Assembly: GCF_038235435.1 (NCBI RefSeq)
Contig: NZ_CP151275.1
Location: 1,178,001 to 1,242,000 of the forward strand
Origin: Niveibacterium sp. SC-1
GTDB lineage: Bacteria; Pseudomonadota; Gammaproteobacteria; Burkholderiales; Rhodocyclaceae
Reading direction: 5' to 3'
DNA length: 64,000 bases
The notes below the pieces were generated by a model. It had not been told where the DNA came from. It saw only the letters and a list, made by a program, of their open reading frames with translations, and did not search any database. Shown here in pieces: positions 36,758-46,498 of the stretch (its first letter is position 1; the number at the start of each line of letters is the position of its first letter). The translations under genes and the position numbers were made by a program.

Positions 36758-38830
36758 ATGCCCACCGGCCAGACCTCCCGCCAGAACGCCTCCGACTGGA
36801 CTTCCCTGCCTAAGGCGCTCGCCAGCCGCCTGGCGAAGCTGGGAATTTTCCGCGAAGAGGACCTGATCCTTCATCTGCCCCTGCGCTATGAGGACGAGAC
36901 GCACTGCCACAGGATTGCCGAAGCGCCGCTGGCAGGCAGCGTGCAGGTCGAAGGCGTGGTGATCCGCAACGAGGTGAGCTTTCGCCCGCGGCGGCAGCTC
37001 GTCGTGCGCATCGCCGACGAGACGGGCGAGCTGACCCTGCGCTTCCTCAACTTCTACCCCAGCCAACAAAAACAGATGGCCGAGGGACAGCGCCTGCGCG
37101 TCTTCGGCGAGATGCGCGGCGGCTTCTTCGGCGCGGAGATGGTGCATCCGCGGGTGAAGGTCGTCGGCGAGGGCGAGGCGCTGCCCGACGCGATGACGCC
37201 TGTCTATCCGACCACCGCGGGCCTCGCGCAGAGCGCGCTGCGCAAGCTGATCGACCGCGCCTTTGCGCGGATCCGTCTGGACGAAGCTCTGCCCGACGGG
37301 CTGCGCAAGCAGCTGCGACTGCCGGGCTTCGAGCGCTCGGTGCGCGCGCTGCACCATCCCGAAACGGGGATGTCGCTGGCGGCCCTTGAAGACCGTAGTC
37401 ACCCGGCCTGGCGGCGGGTGAAATTCGAGGAGCTACTGGCGCAGCAGATTTCCCTACGTCGCGCCTACGCCCAGCGTCGCGCCCAGCACTCGCCGGTGCT
37501 CACGGGTGACGGTCGCCTCTGTGGTGCGTTGTTGCAAAGCCTGCCTTTTGCGCTGACCGGCGCGCAGCGGCGGGCGGTGGACGAGATCGCGCGCGACCTC
37601 GCCACCCCGCATCCGATGCAACGGCTGCTGCAAGGGGACGTCGGCTCAGGCAAGACCATCGTCGCGGCGCTCGCCATGCTGCAGGCCGCCGAAAGCGGTT
37701 GGCAGGCGGCCCTGATGGCGCCGACCGAAATCCTTGCCGAGCAGCATTTCCGCAAGCTCGACGCCTGGCTCGCGCCGCTCGGTGTGCGGGTCGCCTGGCT
37801 CTCGGGCAGCCAGAAAAAGAAGCAACGCGAATCGGCGCTGGCGATGCTCGCCAGTGGCGAGGCCCTCCTGGCCGTCGGCACGCATGCGCTGATCGAAGAC
37901 CCGGTCGCCTTCCCGCGCCTCGGGCTCGCCGTGGTGGACGAGCAACACCGTTTCGGCGTGCGACAGCGCCTCGCCCTGCGCGAGAAGCGCGAAGCCGCGG
38001 GCGCGCCGCTGCCGCACATGCTGATGATGAGCGCCACCCCCATCCCGCGCACGCTGGCGATGAGCTTCTACGCGGACCTTGATGTATCGGTGCTGGACGA
38101 GCTGCCCCCCGGGCGCACGCCGATCGTGACCAAGCTGGTGGCCGACGCGCGACGGCCGGAGGTGATCGCGCGGGTACGCGACGCCTGCGGCGAGGGGCGA
38201 CAGGCTTACTGGGTCTGCCCACTGATCGAAGAGAGCGAAGCGCTGCAGCTGCAGACCGCGGTCGACACCTACGAAACCCTCTGCCAGGAGCTGCCCGAGC
38301 TGCGGGTGGGCCTGGTGCACGGCCGCCTCAAGCCGGACGAGAAGGCGGCGGTGATGGCGGCCTTCGTGGCCAACGAGATCCAGCTGCTGGTGGCGACCAC
38401 CGTGATCGAGGTCGGGGTGGACGTGCCCAATGCGAGCCTCATGGTGATCGAGCATGCCGAACGCTTCGGCCTCGCGCAGCTGCACCAGCTGCGGGGCCGC
38501 GTCGGGCGCGGGGCGGCCGCTTCGGCCTGCATCCTGCTCTATGCCCAGCCCTTGTCCGAAACCGGCCGGGCGCGCCTGCGGGTGATCTACCAGCACAGCG
38601 ACGGCTTCGAGATCGCGCGCGAGGATCTGCGCATCCGCGGGCCCGGGGAGTTCGTCGGTGCCCGCCAGAGCGGGGTGGCGATGCTCCGCTACGCCGACCT
38701 GGACGCGGATGTCGATCTCGTCGAGACCGCGCGCAATGCGGCCGTAGAACTTCTGGCACGGGACCCCGGGGCGGCACAGGCCATCCTGGCGCGCTGGCAC
38801 GGCGGACGCGGCGAGTATCTCAAGGCCTGA
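36758..38830 (+). CDS. recG: ATP-dependent DNA helicase RecG
   Basis: Branch-migrating helicase that remodels stalled forks and Holliday junctions. Its 690 residues include an N-terminal wedge/OB domain (about 50-160) and superfamily-2 motor motifs: Walker A GDVGSGKT, Walker B VVDEQHRFG, motif III MMSATPIPRT and motif VI HQLRGRVGRG. The C-terminal FELAREDLRIRGPGE-type hook reads FEIAREDLRIRGPGEFVG. Length is normal. Confidence 0.97.
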   Translation: MPTGQTSRQNASDWTSLPKALASRLAKLGIFREEDLILHLPLRYEDETHCHRIAEAPLAGSVQVEGVVIRNEVSFRPRRQLVVRIADETGELTLRFLNFYPSQQKQMAEGQRLRVFGEMRGGFFGAEMVHPRVKVVGEGEALPDAMTPVYPTTAGLAQSALRKLIDRAFARIRLDEALPDGLRKQLRLPGFERSVRALHHPETGMSLAALEDRSHPAWRRVKFEELLAQQISLRRAYAQRRAQHSPVLTGDGRLCGALLQSLPFALTGAQRRAVDEIARDLATPHPMQRLLQGDVGSGKTIVAALAMLQAAESGWQAALMAPTEILAEQHFRKLDAWLAPLGVRVAWLSGSQKKKQRESALAMLASGEALLAVGTHALIEDPVAFPRLGLAVVDEQHRFGVRQRLALREKREAAGAPLPHMLMMSATPIPRTLAMSFYADLDVSVLDELPPGRTPIVTKLVADARRPEVIARVRDACGEGRQAYWVCPLIEESEALQLQTAVDTYETLCQELPELRVGLVHGRLKPDEKAAVMAAFVANEIQLLVATTVIEVGVDVPNASLMVIEHAERFGLAQLHQLRGRVGRGAAASACILLYAQPLSETGRARLRVIYQHSDGFEIAREDLRIRGPGEFVGARQSGVAMLRYADLDADVDLVETARNAAVELLARDPGAAQAILARWHGGRGEYLKA

Positions 38831-38929
38831 TTTCGAGGGCGGGATTCCGCTCCTGGCTCCGGTCCTGATTCCGTCGCCTGTGACCGCATGCTATATACGG
38901 CTCATCCACTTGCTCCTGAGCTCCGCCTG

Positions 38930-41134
38930 ATGCGTGCCTCCCTCCGCCGCTGCGCCGCCCTGGCGTTCTGTGCCACCAACCTGCTCACGGCGCTTGCGCG
39001 GGCCGAGGACCCAGCGCCGCCGCCCCACGGCGTCGGCCTCGTGCTGGGCGGCGGCGGCGCGCGGGGGCTCGCGCATATCGGCGTGATCGAAGAGCTGGAG
39101 CGCCTGCGGATTCCCATCACATGCATTGCTGGCACCAGTGCCGGTGCGCTGATCGGCGGCATCTATGCGTCTGGCGTGCCGATCGGACAGATCCAGAAGG
39201 ACGTGGAGTCAGCCGACTGGACGCGCCTGCTGGACGGTTCGCCGCGCCGCGCCGAGCTGCCGTACTTCCGCAAGCGCGACGACTTCAAGAACCTCGCCTC
39301 GATGACCCTGGGGGTCTCCAACAACGGCGTGCTGATCCCGCGTGCCGCAGTGAGTACGCAGGACATCGACATCTTCCTGCGCCGCCTCACGCGCGACGTG
39401 TATGTCAGCGACTTCTCGACCCTGCCGATTCCCTTCCAGGCGGTGGCGACCAACCTGGTCGATGGCGAGGCGGTGGAGTTCAAGGGCGGTGACCTCGCGA
39501 TCGCCCTGCGCGCGAGCATGGCCGTGCCGGGGGTGTTCGACCTGGTGGATACCGGAGAGAACCTGCTGGTCGACGGCATGCTGGTGCGCAACGTGCCGGT
39601 GCAGAACGTCAAGAACCGCTGCGCCGACACGGTCATCGTGGTGGATGTGGGCACGCAGTTGCTCAAGGCCGACGAGATCCACAGCCTGCTGGACGTCGCC
39701 AGCCAGCAGTCGAACATCCTGGTCCGGCGCAATGTTTCGGAACAGCTCGCCTTGATGGGACCGGACGACGTCCTGATCCGACCCGATCTCACCGGCTACG
39801 GTGCGGCCGATTTCGCCTCGGCCAAGGACCTCGTGCTGCGCGGCCGGGCCTCGGTGGCTTCACTCGTGCCGCAGCTCGAACGCTATTCGGTCAGCGAGGC
39901 AGAGTACGCGAAATGGAAGCAGAGCCTCGTGGCGCGCGCGCCCAAGGAAATGCTGCCCTACGACAGCATCGAGGTGGCGAAGACGCGCTATGTGCCCGAG
40001 GGTCTGGCTTCGGAGGTGTTCGAGAACCGGCAGAACAAGCCGACCACGCAGAAAGAACTGATCGGCGAGCTGGACCGCCTCTACGCGACCGGCGACTTCG
40101 ACCGCGTCGGCTACATCCTGCGCGACGTCGATGGCAAACGCGTCGCCGATGTCTTCCCGGTGGAGCGGGCCGTCGGGCCGAACTATCTGCGCTTCGGCCT
40201 GGACTTCAAGATCGACTCTTACTACAAGGCCAGCATCGCCTTCCTCGCCAACCTGCAGTTCAACTGGGTCAACCGCTGGGGAGCGCAATGGCGCAACGAT
40301 GCGCGGATCGGCAGCGACCCCTACGTGCTGACCGAATTCATCCAGCCCTTCGGCCTCTCTGGTCTCTTTGGTGCGGCTTCGGCACGCGCGGGACGCAATC
40401 AGTTCACCCTCTACGACGAAGACAGGAAGTTCGCGGTCTTCGGGCTCGACACAGTGACGGCCGGGCTTGATCTCGGCTACTCGCTGGGGCGCTACGGTGA
40501 GGCGCGGATCGGACTCGCCTGGTCGCAGTTTGGCCTGGACGTCGATATCGGGCCGCAGATCGGATCCATCGAGGGGCAGTTCACCGGTGTCACAGGTCGG
40601 CTGGTGATCGATCAGCTGGACAATCCGCGCTTCCCGCGGCAGGGCTACTACATGCACCTGACCTCGGAGTTTGCGCGCAATACCGATCAGAGCACCTTCG
40701 CGACCGCGGAGCTGGAAGGCGATATCGCCCACACCTTCGACAAGCTCACGGCGCGAGGTTCGGTGCGCTTCAATGGTGCTTTCCAGGGCGAAGCGGCGGA
40801 AAGCGGGAGCATCCATTCGATCGGCGGCTTCCTCAATCTCTCGGGCTTCCAGGACGGGCAGTTCGTCGGCAGCCGCACCGCGCTTGCCCGGCTGATGCTC
40901 TATCAACAAGTGGTGTCGTCGCTGCCCACGCTGGGTTCAGGCATGTATCTCGGCGCGTCGGCGGAAGCGGGCCGCGTATGGGGAAGTCTCACGACCGCAG
41001 AGGCGGAGAAGTTGCTGACGGCGGGCTCGGTCTTCATTGGCTTTGACACCTTCCTCGGGCCGCTGTTTGTCGCGTATGGCCAGGGCGAGGGGGGGCGCAA
41101 GGCGGGCTACCTCTACCTGGGCGTCGATTACTGA
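38930..41134 (+). CDS. PlpD-like type Vd autotransporter (patatin phospholipase with barrel)
   Basis: Protein of 734 residues with a signal peptide ending near ARAEDP. The patatin domain (about 30-300) has the oxyanion loop GGGGARG, nucleophile elbow GTSAG and catalytic Asp in VDGMLVRN. A POTRA-like segment (about 330-420, TTQKELIGELDRLYATGDFDRVGY) leads to a C-terminal 16-strand-type barrel of the BamA/D15 superfamily ending YLYLGVDY. This order is that of P. aeruginosa PlpD (728 residues), where the barrel exports the lipase. An in-frame ATG 14 codons upstream is possible. Confidence 0.92.
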   Translation: MRASLRRCAALAFCATNLLTALARAEDPAPPPHGVGLVLGGGGARGLAHIGVIEELERLRIPITCIAGTSAGALIGGIYASGVPIGQIQKDVESADWTRLLDGSPRRAELPYFRKRDDFKNLASMTLGVSNNGVLIPRAAVSTQDIDIFLRRLTRDVYVSDFSTLPIPFQAVATNLVDGEAVEFKGGDLAIALRASMAVPGVFDLVDTGENLLVDGMLVRNVPVQNVKNRCADTVIVVDVGTQLLKADEIHSLLDVASQQSNILVRRNVSEQLALMGPDDVLIRPDLTGYGAADFASAKDLVLRGRASVASLVPQLERYSVSEAEYAKWKQSLVARAPKEMLPYDSIEVAKTRYVPEGLASEVFENRQNKPTTQKELIGELDRLYATGDFDRVGYILRDVDGKRVADVFPVERAVGPNYLRFGLDFKIDSYYKASIAFLANLQFNWVNRWGAQWRNDARIGSDPYVLTEFIQPFGLSGLFGAASARAGRNQFTLYDEDRKFAVFGLDTVTAGLDLGYSLGRYGEARIGLAWSQFGLDVDIGPQIGSIEGQFTGVTGRLVIDQLDNPRFPRQGYYMHLTSEFARNTDQSTFATAELEGDIAHTFDKLTARGSVRFNGAFQGEAAESGSIHSIGGFLNLSGFQDGQFVGSRTALARLMLYQQVVSSLPTLGSGMYLGASAEAGRVWGSLTTAEAEKLLTAGSVFIGFDTFLGPLFVAYGQGEGGRKAGYLYLGVDY

Positions 41135-41178
41135 GCGGTGAAAATGTCGCCGCCCTGTAGCGGCCGGCTGTCCGGGCC

Positions 41179-41601
41179 TCAAGGAAACCCCGGGTGGCCC
41201 GTCGTTTCTCCGTCACTGATCAGGAACACCTCCAGCTCGACCCGCTGCCAAGGGTCGCCACTCTCACGCAGCCCTGCGATGCGCACGTCCAGGCGGCGGC
41301 CTTCGTCCATGGCCTGCGAGACGACGTCGTTCTCCGCCCGCGGCAGGTAGCCGAGCTGATCGGCGCCGCGAAACACCGCGATCGCGCGCGGATCGTGCGG
41401 ATTCTCTGCCTCGCGCCGCAGGCTCAGCGCTTCCCCCCGCCGCAGCTCGGACCACAGCCTCGGCGCTGCGTGATACTGGAAGCCCGCAAGCGGAGAGCGT
41501 TGCACCAGGACCCGCAGGCGGCCGCCCGCAAGACCGGGTGTGGCCGCCAGGGCGAGACCCAGGGCGAGGATCAGTCGGCGTCGAAGGCGCCCTTGATCCA
41601 T
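41179..41601 (-). CDS. Small HIRAN-domain protein with signal peptide
   Basis: Protein of 140 residues. Residues 10-26 form a hydrophobic signal-like segment, and the rest resembles a HIRAN domain (GFQYHAAPRLWSELRRG, NPHDPRAIAVF, LGYLPRAENDVV). HIRAN modules in helicases bind DNA 3' ends, which is hard to reconcile with an exported protein. The gene start overlaps the 3' end of yraN by 31 bases in another frame, so it is translated from the yraN transcript. Compartment and ligand are open. Confidence 0.78.
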   Translation of the reverse strand: MDQGRLRRRLILALGLALAATPGLAGGRLRVLVQRSPLAGFQYHAAPRLWSELRRGEALSLRREAENPHDPRAIAVFRGADQLGYLPRAENDVVSQAMDEGRRLDVRIAGLRESGDPWQRVELEVFLISDGETTGHPGFP

Positions 41602-42020
41602 TCGATATGCGAAAGATGCAGGCGGTCCAGTAGCACCGCGTCGAAGCGGCAGGGGCGCCCGCTCCAGGCCTTGCCGCCGTGGGCGAGGAACCACTCGGCG
41701 CTGCGCACCAGCTTGCGCTGCTTCTCGCGCGAGATGCTCTCAGCTGCGCCGCCGAAGCGCGGGTCGGAGCGCATCCGCACCTCGGCGAACACCAGTATTT
41801 CGCCGTCGGTGGCGATGAGGTCGATCTCGCCCCAGCGCGAGCGCACGTTGCGTGCGACGACCTTCAGGCCCTGCCGCGTCAGATAGGTTTCGGCCAGTCG
41901 CTCGGCCAGCTGGCCGTCGCGCAGATGAGCCGGCAGTTGTTCCGTTTCGGACCGGCCCTCAGAATGCGGGCTCCCCAGAACCTTGTTAACGCTGTCATGG
42001 ATTCGCTTGATCAACTGCAT
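41571..42020 (-). CDS. yraN: YraN/UPF0102 endonuclease-like protein
   Basis: Protein of 149 residues of the UPF0102 family with a restriction-endonuclease-like fold: GQLAERLAETYLTRQG, the catalytic-type RWGEIDLIATDGEILVFAEVR (D..ExK-like core) and KQRKLVRSAEWFL. The genes commonly sit next to rsmI, as here, and the proteins are proposed Holliday-junction-type nucleases without firm proof. GGAGG precedes the ATG. Its 5' end overlaps the 5' end of divergent rsmI by 24 bases if rsmI begins at 41997. Confidence 0.92.
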   Translation of the reverse strand: MQLIKRIHDSVNKVLGSPHSEGRSETEQLPAHLRDGQLAERLAETYLTRQGLKVVARNVRSRWGEIDLIATDGEILVFAEVRMRSDPRFGGAAESISREKQRKLVRSAEWFLAHGGKAWSGRPCRFDAVLLDRLHLSHIEWIKGAFDAD

Positions 42021-42893
42021 GCGCGCTCCTCCGGCTTGTTCAGACTGAACGACAGGCCAGCCCTGTATGTGGTTGCAACGCCGCTCGGCAACCTCTCTGA
42101 CATCACCTTGCGAGCACTGGTTCTGCTGGGGAAGGTCAATGCCGTCGCCGCGGAAGACACCCGGCACACCCGCCGGCTCTTTGATCACTATGGCATACAG
42201 ACCCGGCTTCTTGCAGTACATCAGCATAACGAGAATGCGGCTGCCCAAGGGCTGATAGGCCTGCTGGAGCAGGGCTCCCATGTGGCACTTGTCACCGATG
42301 CCGGCACGCCGGCCGTGAGTGACCCGGGCGCGCGCGTGGTGGCCCGGATCCAGGAGGCGGGCCATCCGGTGGTGCCGGTACCCGGACCCAGTGCAGTGAC
42401 GACGGCCTTGTCGGTATCCGGTCTCGTCCAGGATCGCTTTCTCTTCGTGGGCTTCCTCCCGCCCAAGTCGACGGGGCGACGCAAGGAGCTCGAGAAAATT
42501 GCCGGAATCGAAGCCGCACTCGTTTTCTACGAGGCGCCGCATCGCATCCTCGAATGCGTCGAAGACCTGGTCGCGGTCTTTGGCGAAGTGCGGGAACTGG
42601 TGGTCGCGCGCGAGCTCACCAAGCTCTTCGAGCAGATCGTCCGGCTGCCGCTGGGACAGGCGCTCGCGTGGTTTGCCGCGGATACGGACCGGCAGCGTGG
42701 TGAATTCGTGCTGATCGTCAGCGCGCCTCTCGCAGCCAAGGACGTAAGTGCCGAAGCAGGACGTCTTCTCAAGGCGTTGATGGAGGAGTTACCCGTCAGC
42801 AAAGCCGCGCGAATCGTTGCAGATTTGACGAATTTGCCGAAGAAGCAGATCTACGACTATGCTCTCGGCTTGAACCCGCGCGACGAGACCTGA
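41997..42893 (+). CDS. rsmI: 16S rRNA (cytidine-1402 2'-O)-methyltransferase
   Basis: SAM-dependent enzyme that methylates the ribose of C1402 in the 16S decoding centre with RsmH. The 298-residue reading has the tetrapyrrole-methylase fold motifs LYVVATPLGNLSDIT, EDTRHTRRL, VTDAGTPAVSDPG and VPVPGPSAVTTAL. The start is uncertain: the ATG at 41997 lies inside divergent yraN and has no clear ribosome-binding site; a TTG at 42036 is the alternative. The domain itself is complete. Confidence 0.94.
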   Translation: MDSLDQLHARSSGLFRLNDRPALYVVATPLGNLSDITLRALVLLGKVNAVAAEDTRHTRRLFDHYGIQTRLLAVHQHNENAAAQGLIGLLEQGSHVALVTDAGTPAVSDPGARVVARIQEAGHPVVPVPGPSAVTTALSVSGLVQDRFLFVGFLPPKSTGRRKELEKIAGIEAALVFYEAPHRILECVEDLVAVFGEVRELVVARELTKLFEQIVRLPLGQALAWFAADTDRQRGEFVLIVSAPLAAKDVSAEAGRLLKALMEELPVSKAARIVADLTNLPKKQIYDYALGLNPRDET

Positions 42894-43011
42894 GGGTCTC
42901 GCTTCCGGGCAAACGGGCCACAGAGTCCGAGTGTTTTGAGCGGGCGCAGCGTGCGTCCGGACAAGCTAATGCCCCGGTGCTGCGCCGGCGTCGTGGCCAG
43001 ACCGAGAAGAC

Positions 43012-45375
43012 ATGTTCCCCGAAATCCTGCGAGGCGCGACTTTGAAGCGCCTCCCCGCGCGTGTGTTCGAGTTCCTGCTGCTCAAGCAGGACCAGCCCCT
43101 GGTGCATCAAGCCCAGGTTCGCCTGTCGGCGCTGCGCGTCATTCTTGTCAGCAGCGCCGTGCTCGTTGCGCTCATCGCGCTCCACAGTGGCGTTGTGGCC
43201 TGGCGTAGCGGGCAGACGCAGGTCGTCTGGGTGTCGGCCGTCTTCTACGCCTTCCCCTTGCTGGCTCTGGCGCTTTCCGCGCGTTTTCCCAGAGTGGCCT
43301 CCAGCGTCCTGCTGGTTTCGGTCTATGTGGCCGGGTGCTTCATTGCGAGCTTCCTGCAGATTCCCGAGCTGCAACGGCTGGGCCTGCTCCTGTGCTACTG
43401 CGCGCCGCTGATCGCTGGCCTGCTGCTGGGCTATCGCCTCGCGCTCTCACTGGTCGCGATCAACCTGCTGCCCTTCCTTTTTGCTTCTTCTGGCTGGACT
43501 TCACCGGGTATTCCCGGCCTGGATTTCCGCCTGCCGATGGCGCCGGTCTACATCCATGGTCTGATCTTCGTCTTCTTCAATCTGTGCGTGCCGTTGGCGG
43601 TCTTCCGCGTGCTGCACGCGGCCGGGACGGCGATGGAGGGCCTGGCCGCGGCCAACGCGCTGTATGAGGATCTTTTCGAGCATGGCGGTACGGCGGCGGT
43701 GCTCTGTAACGGACGCGGCGTGATCCTGCGCGCCAACGCCGTGTTCGCGCGCCTCTTCGGGCGCGAGGACGATGTACGCCTGCGCGGCGGCCCCCTGGTC
43801 GCCTTGCTCCATTCACGCACCGACCTGTCAGGCCGTACGCCGCCAGGCCGGGCGCCACAGCGGGTGGGCGAGCTGGCGCGTGGCAGCGAATGGCTGACCG
43901 TGGCGGACGACGCCGGCCTGCAGCGCTGCCTGCAGGTGCGTAGCGCCTCCATCACCGCGCAGGGCAATCACGTCCTGACCTTCATCGACGTGAGCGACCT
44001 GCGCCGCATGCAGGCCGACCTGCACGATTCGGAAGCGCGGGCGCAATTCCTCGCCCAGCACGACGCGCAGACGGGTCTGCCCAACCGCACCTACCTCGGT
44101 GCCTGGGTCGGCGACGCGATGCTGCGCCACCCCGAAGGCATGCTTCTACCGGTGCTGGCCTTGCGCCTGAACATCCTGCGCCAGGTGAACGCCCGCTTCG
44201 GTTCGGCCGAGGGTGACCGGGTGATCGCCCGCTTCGGCCGTGCCTTGCGCGACTGCGGGGCGGGCACGAGTTTCGTGGCGCGGATCCGCGGAGTGGTCTT
44301 TGCCGCAGTGCTGCCGCCCGCCGCGAGCGTGGAGGACGCCCTGCGCCAGGGGCAGGCCTTGCTGGACGCGCTGCCGCGCGAGGTCGAAGCGGGCGACGAG
44401 GACGTGCGGCTGGATGTGAGTGCCGGCCTGGCCTTTCATCCCGGCGATTCGGACAGTCCGGTCGAGCTGGTGCGTCGCGCCGAGGTGGCGCTGGACGCCG
44501 CACGGCGGCGCGGCCGTCCGATCGGCGTCTTCGATCGCGAGGCGGCCGAGCTGACCGGGCGCCGGGTCGCGGTGGAAATGGCCCTGCAGCGCGCCGTCGA
44601 GCAGCGGGAGCTGAGCGTCCATTACCAACCAAAGTTCACCGCCGAAGGCCGCCTGCTGGGCTTCGAGGCGCTGATGCGCTGGCATTCCGCGAGCCTCGGC
44701 GAAGTCGCGCCCTCGGAGTTCATCCCGATCGCGGAAGAGGCGGGCATCATTTCGCGCCTGACCGACCTGGTGCTGGACGAAGTCTGCCGCCAGGTGGCCG
44801 AATGGCAGTCCGAGGGCATCCGTCCGCCGCGCGTGGGGGTGAATTTGTCCGAACGAGACCTCGATCGGGCCGACCTTGTGGACGTGGTCGTTGCCACCGT
44901 GGCGCGCCACCGGATTCCACCGCAGTCGATCGAGCTGGAAGTCACCGAGACCTTCCTCGCTGCGCAGACCGAACATGCGATCCGCCAGCTGCGGCTTTTG
45001 CGCGAGCACGGTTTCGGCATCGCGATCGATGATTTCGGCGCGGGCTATTCCTCACTCGCCAAACTGGTCGAGCTGCCGCTCTCGGGGCTCAAGATCGACC
45101 GGGCTTTCCTGCGCGAGCTCCCCGGAAACGTGCGGCGCGAACGGGTGGTGCGAACCATCGTGACGCTCGCGCGTGGCCTGGAGCTCGAAGTGATCGCCGA
45201 AGGCGTCGAGGATCCGGCGCAGCTGGCCTTCCTCGAGGCCCTGGGTTGCGACGGTTACCAGGGTTTCCTGTTCCATGCGCCGGCGCCGGCGGCACGCTGG
45301 CGCGGCATCCTCAACGAAGCTGCGGCCGGTTTGCGGCCGGGCGGCACCTCGCGGCGTCTGAGCGCGGTGCACTGA
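43012..45375 (+). CDS. EAL c-di-GMP phosphodiesterase with degenerate GGDEF
   Basis: Membrane protein of 787 residues with about six N-terminal membrane segments (40-205), a PAS-like region (about 225-335), a GGDEF-type domain (about 345-520) and an EAL domain (about 530-775). The GGDEF motif reads RGVVF, so cyclase activity should be lost. The EAL domain keeps FEALMRW, VNLSERDL, ELEVTETFL, DDFGAGYSSL, LKIDRAFL, AEGVE and YQGFLF, so hydrolysis of c-di-GMP is expected, perhaps with GTP sensing by the dead domain. No partner gene is linked. Confidence 0.92.
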   Translation: MFPEILRGATLKRLPARVFEFLLLKQDQPLVHQAQVRLSALRVILVSSAVLVALIALHSGVVAWRSGQTQVVWVSAVFYAFPLLALALSARFPRVASSVLLVSVYVAGCFIASFLQIPELQRLGLLLCYCAPLIAGLLLGYRLALSLVAINLLPFLFASSGWTSPGIPGLDFRLPMAPVYIHGLIFVFFNLCVPLAVFRVLHAAGTAMEGLAAANALYEDLFEHGGTAAVLCNGRGVILRANAVFARLFGREDDVRLRGGPLVALLHSRTDLSGRTPPGRAPQRVGELARGSEWLTVADDAGLQRCLQVRSASITAQGNHVLTFIDVSDLRRMQADLHDSEARAQFLAQHDAQTGLPNRTYLGAWVGDAMLRHPEGMLLPVLALRLNILRQVNARFGSAEGDRVIARFGRALRDCGAGTSFVARIRGVVFAAVLPPAASVEDALRQGQALLDALPREVEAGDEDVRLDVSAGLAFHPGDSDSPVELVRRAEVALDAARRRGRPIGVFDREAAELTGRRVAVEMALQRAVEQRELSVHYQPKFTAEGRLLGFEALMRWHSASLGEVAPSEFIPIAEEAGIISRLTDLVLDEVCRQVAEWQSEGIRPPRVGVNLSERDLDRADLVDVVVATVARHRIPPQSIELEVTETFLAAQTEHAIRQLRLLREHGFGIAIDDFGAGYSSLAKLVELPLSGLKIDRAFLRELPGNVRRERVVRTIVTLARGLELEVIAEGVEDPAQLAFLEALGCDGYQGFLFHAPAPAARWRGILNEAAAGLRPGGTSRRLSAVH

Positions 45376-45444
45376 TCCGCCGGGTGGTCGGACGGCCGCG
45401 CATGGCAAAATCGCGGTCTTCCCGCATCACCCGGCATTTCTTCC

Positions 45445-46494
45445 ATGAGCGCACCGACCTCCATCACCCTGACCCGGCCTGACGACTGGCATCTGCATCT
45501 GCGCGACGGCGTTGCCCTGGCGGCCGTGGTCGCCGATACCGCGCGCCGTTTTGGCCGCGCGATCGTGATGCCCAACCTGCGTCCGCCGGTCACCACCGTC
45601 GCGCAGGCGGCCGAGTACCGGGAGCGCATCTTGAATGTGCTGCCCCCCGCCCTAAAGTTCGAACCGTTGATGACGTTGTATCTGACGGACAACACCGATC
45701 CGGACGAGATCACGAAGGCGAAAGCCAGCGGCTTCGTGCACGCCGTGAAGCTCTATCCGGCCGGTGCCACCACCAACTCCGACGCGGGCGTGACGGCGAT
45801 GGAGAAGGTCCACGCGGTAATCGCGCGGATGGAAGAGGTGGGTCTGCCACTTTTGGTGCATGGGGAGGTGACCAATGCTGACGTGGATATCTTCGATCGC
45901 GAGTGCCGCTTTATTGATCGCGTACTTGCGCCGCTCCAGGCGCGCTTCCCGGGCCTACGCACGGTCTTCGAACACATCACCACGCGTGAGGCGGCCGAAT
46001 ACGTAAAGGCGGCGGGCGAGAACACGGCCGCCACCATCACCGCCCATCACCTGCTGCTCAATCGCAACGCGCTCTTCACCGGCGGGATCCGGCCGCATCA
46101 CTATTGCCTGCCGGTCCTGAAACGTGAGACGCATCGTGAGGCGCTGGTAGAGGCCGCGACCTCCGGTTCGCCGCGCTTCTTCCTGGGCACGGATTCCGCG
46201 CCGCATGCGCAATCCACCAAGGAGTCGGCCTGCGGCTGTGCCGGCTGCTACACCTCGCACGCAGGCATCGAGCTGTATGCCGAGGCCTTCGAGGCCGCGG
46301 GCGCGCTCGACAAGCTGGAAGCCTTCGCCAGCCACAACGGCCCGGACTGGTACCGGCTGCCCCGCAATCCCGACAAGATCACCCTGGTGAAGCAGGACTG
46401 GACCGTGCCGCAAAGCCTCGACTATCTGCCGGACGATCCGCTGGTGCCCCTGCGTGCCGGCGGCACGGTGAGCTGGACCCTGGTGGAGAACTGA
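45445..46494 (+). CDS. pyrC: Dihydroorotase (class II)
   Basis: Cyclises carbamoyl-aspartate to dihydroorotate in pyrimidine synthesis. The 349 residues have the metal motif WHLHLRDG, the carboxylated lysine in [13 protein letters not shown], the histidine motifs LLVHGEVT and FEHITT, and GTDSAPH. Length and motifs match E. coli PyrC. The lipoprotein gene that follows is only 4 bases away. Confidence 0.98.
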   Translation: MSAPTSITLTRPDDWHLHLRDGVALAAVVADTARRFGRAIVMPNLRPPVTTVAQAAEYRERILNVLPPALKFEPLMTLYLTDNTDPDEITKAKASGFVHAVKLYPAGATTNSDAGVTAMEKVHAVIARMEEVGLPLLVHGEVTNADVDIFDRECRFIDRVLAPLQARFPGLRTVFEHITTREAAEYVKAAGENTAATITAHHLLLNRNALFTGGIRPHHYCLPVLKRETHREALVEAATSGSPRFFLGTDSAPHAQSTKESACGCAGCYTSHAGIELYAEAFEAAGALDKLEAFASHNGPDWYRLPRNPDKITLVKQDWTVPQSLDYLPDDPLVPLRAGGTVSWTLVEN

Positions 46495-46498
46495 TCCC

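Noticed and set aside
42894..43011. GGGCAAAC-containing leader before the EAL gene as a c-di-GMP riboswitch
   Set aside because: Only one short segment matches the GEMM-I consensus; the second conserved helix and the tetraloop receptor were not found.
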